DNA of 11,542 bases. Origin: an uncultured Alistipes sp. Its GTDB lineage: Bacteria; Bacteroidota; Bacteroidia; Bacteroidales; Rikenellaceae. The position numbers and the translations under genes are program-made. Every line of letters begins with the position of its first letter. Positions within the stretch are counted from its first letter, which is position 1. The stretch is taken from assembly GCA_905213895.1 (NCBI GenBank), contig CAJMKE010000027.1, positions 1-11,542 on the forward strand, read 5' to 3'. This document shows, in pieces, positions 10,698-11,542 of the stretch. The notes below the pieces were generated by a model. It saw only the letters and a list, made by a program, of their open reading frames with translations. It was not told the origin of the DNA and ran no database searches.

Positions 10698-11258
10698 TTA
10701 TTCTTTTTCTACTTGTGTAAAGCTCAACTCCATAGGAGTCTTGCGACCGAATATCTTCACCGAAACAGTGAGTTTCTTGGTCTCGTTGTTGACACTCTCA
10801 ATGGTACCTTGGAAGCTTGAGAAAGGACCGTCCGTAACCTTGACGACCTCGCCTACAACGAATGGAATCTCCTGTTCCTCCTCCATCTCGCTTATCTCGT
10901 CGACACGACCGAGTATGCGGCTCACTTCTTGTGGACGAAGCGGCGTGGCATTCATCTTGCGACTGTCTTCCTTGGTATCGCCGAGGAAGCCCAAAACGTT
11001 AGGAGTATTGCGAATGATAATCGGAATTTGTCCAACTAATGCAGCCTCTACCAGCACGTAGCCCGGATAAGAAACCTTCTCCTTGGAGATTTTCTTTCCG
11101 TTGCGGATGGTATAGACCTTTTCGGTAGGGATAAGAACCTGCGATATGTACTCTTCGAGATGACTATGACGGATTTCGTTTTCGAGGTACTCTTTGACCT
11201 TACCCTCCTTACCGCCGATAGCACGGACTACATACCACTGTTTTTGAATATCGCTCAT
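10698..11258 (-). CDS. nusG: Transcription termination/antitermination factor NusG
   Basis: NusG rides on RNA polymerase, reduces pausing and links the enzyme to Rho or to ribosomal protein S10. The protein has 186 residues. The N-terminal NGN domain (about 5-110) starts with QWYVVRAIGGKEGKVKEYL (7-25) and holds SYPGYVLVEA (63-72) and NVLGFLG (87-93). The C-terminal KOW domain is VGEVVKVTDGPFSSFQGTIE (135-154). The two are joined by an acidic linker (EISEMEEEQE, 121-130). The start at 11258 has no Shine-Dalgarno and lies 15 bases after the secE stop. Placement between secE and rplK is the standard bacterial order. It acts on the same polymerase whose large subunits are encoded downstream. Confidence 0.98.
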   Translation of the reverse strand: MSDIQKQWYVVRAIGGKEGKVKEYLENEIRHSHLEEYISQVLIPTEKVYTIRNGKKISKEKVSYPGYVLVEAALVGQIPIIIRNTPNVLGFLGDTKEDSRKMNATPLRPQEVSRILGRVDEISEMEEEQEIPFVVGEVVKVTDGPFSSFQGTIESVNNETKKLTVSVKIFGRKTPMELSFTQVEKE

Positions 11259-11273
11259 AAGACCGTAAAACGA

Positions 11274-11468
11274 TTAACGACCCAGATTACCCAAAAACTT
11301 ATAGATTCCCGCCATGATATTCTCGAACGACATATCCATAGCCAATACCACGATAGCGAAAATCACCGAAGCGACCATCACTACGATAGTAGAACTCTGC
11401 AACTGCGAAAACGAAGGCCACGAGACCTTCTCTACGAGTTCATTGTATGAGTTTTTAATATATCCCAT
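11274..11468 (-). CDS. secE: Preprotein translocase subunit SecE
   Basis: SecE is the small essential subunit that stabilises SecY in the inner-membrane SecYEG channel. It has 64 residues, as expected for the short single-spanning form. An amphipathic N-terminal segment holds the conserved NELVEKVSWPSF (9-20). One membrane helix follows (about 27-46, TIVVMVASVIFAIVVLAMDM). The ATG at 11468 is preferred because it gives the conserved N-terminus MGYIKNSY and has AAGGA four bases upstream. An in-frame ATG at 11519 would add 17 residues but lies inside the tRNA gene. The start is 22 bases after the tRNA 3' end, so both are probably co-transcribed. Confidence 0.96.
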   Translation of the reverse strand: MGYIKNSYNELVEKVSWPSFSQLQSSTIVVMVASVIFAIVVLAMDMSFENIMAGIYKFLGNLGR

Positions 11469-11489
11469 AGTTTCCTTCTTTATTTCGAG

Positions 11490-11542
11490 CAGGAGCAGAG
11501 AGATTCGAACTCCCATCAACGGTTTTGGAGACCGCTATTCTA
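11490..11542 (-). tRNA. trnW: tRNA-Trp (anticodon CCA), 5' part outside the window
   Basis: Visible from the end of the D arm to the 3' end. The anticodon stem GCGGT/ACCGT encloses the 7-base loop CTCCAAA, with anticodon CCA at 11528-11526. A 4-base variable loop follows, then the T arm GGGAG-TTCGAAT-CTCTC, the acceptor 3' strand TGCTCCT and discriminator G (11490), which is the tryptophan identity base. No CCA tail is encoded. The acceptor 5' strand and most of the D arm lie to the right of the window. The arrangement trnW-secE-nusG is common in bacteria, and a tuf gene is the expected next neighbour. Confidence 0.95.

Noticed and set aside
11469..11519. A 17-residue N-terminal extension of SecE
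   Set aside because: The extension would be translated from tRNA-Trp sequence. The downstream ATG has a Shine-Dalgarno-like AAGGA and the normal SecE N-terminus.
8573..11542. Horizontal transfer suggested by the more AT-rich look of the ribosomal protein genes compared with rpoBC
   Set aside because: The gene order is the ancestral bacterial one and all genes are intact. The difference fits codon choice and AT-rich spacers, not transfer.

Overview
This window is a conserved housekeeping operon from a member of the Bacteroidota, almost certainly order Bacteroidales. The RpoB and RpoC sequences are of the Bacteroides/Alistipes type: RpoB is 1286 residues with the Bacteroidales wording around the rifampicin pocket, and RpoC is 1418 residues with a large insertion after the trigger loop. 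Ribosome binding sites are mostly A-rich and lack a Shine-Dalgarno sequence, as is usual in this phylum. The fairly GC-rich codon choice would suit Rikenellaceae/Alistipes, but the genus is an inference.

Every gene lies on the minus strand, so the operon reads from right to left. Its order is tRNA-Trp(CCA) (5' part cut off by the right edge), secE, nusG, rplK (uL11), rplA (uL1), rplJ (uL10), rplL (bL12), a 243-bp untranslated spacer, rpoB and rpoC. An 11-bp stem with a T7 tract follows rpoC and ends the operon. The gaps from secE to rplJ are only 11 to 16 bp. There are 42 bp before rplL and 40 bp between rpoB and rpoC, both AT-rich. All the protein genes are intact. The leftmost 120 bp hold no clear gene. 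They carry two stacked perfect tandem arrays (18 bp x 3, then 9 bp x 3) that may run past the window edge.

The genes supply the transcription and translation core. RpoB and RpoC are the two large RNA polymerase subunits, NusG is the elongation factor that couples polymerase to the ribosome or Rho, and L11, L1, L10 and L12 form the L1 stalk and the factor-binding stalk of the 50S subunit. SecE is the essential small subunit of the SecYEG channel. tRNA-Trp probably shares their transcript.

I see no mobile element, CRISPR array, defence system or other undescribed multi-gene system here. The points worth a second look are the structured rplL-rpoB spacer with a tiny in-frame upstream reading frame, the strong Shine-Dalgarno of rplJ, the edge repeats, and the near-total absence of TTA, CTA and TCA codons in rpoC and most of rpoB.
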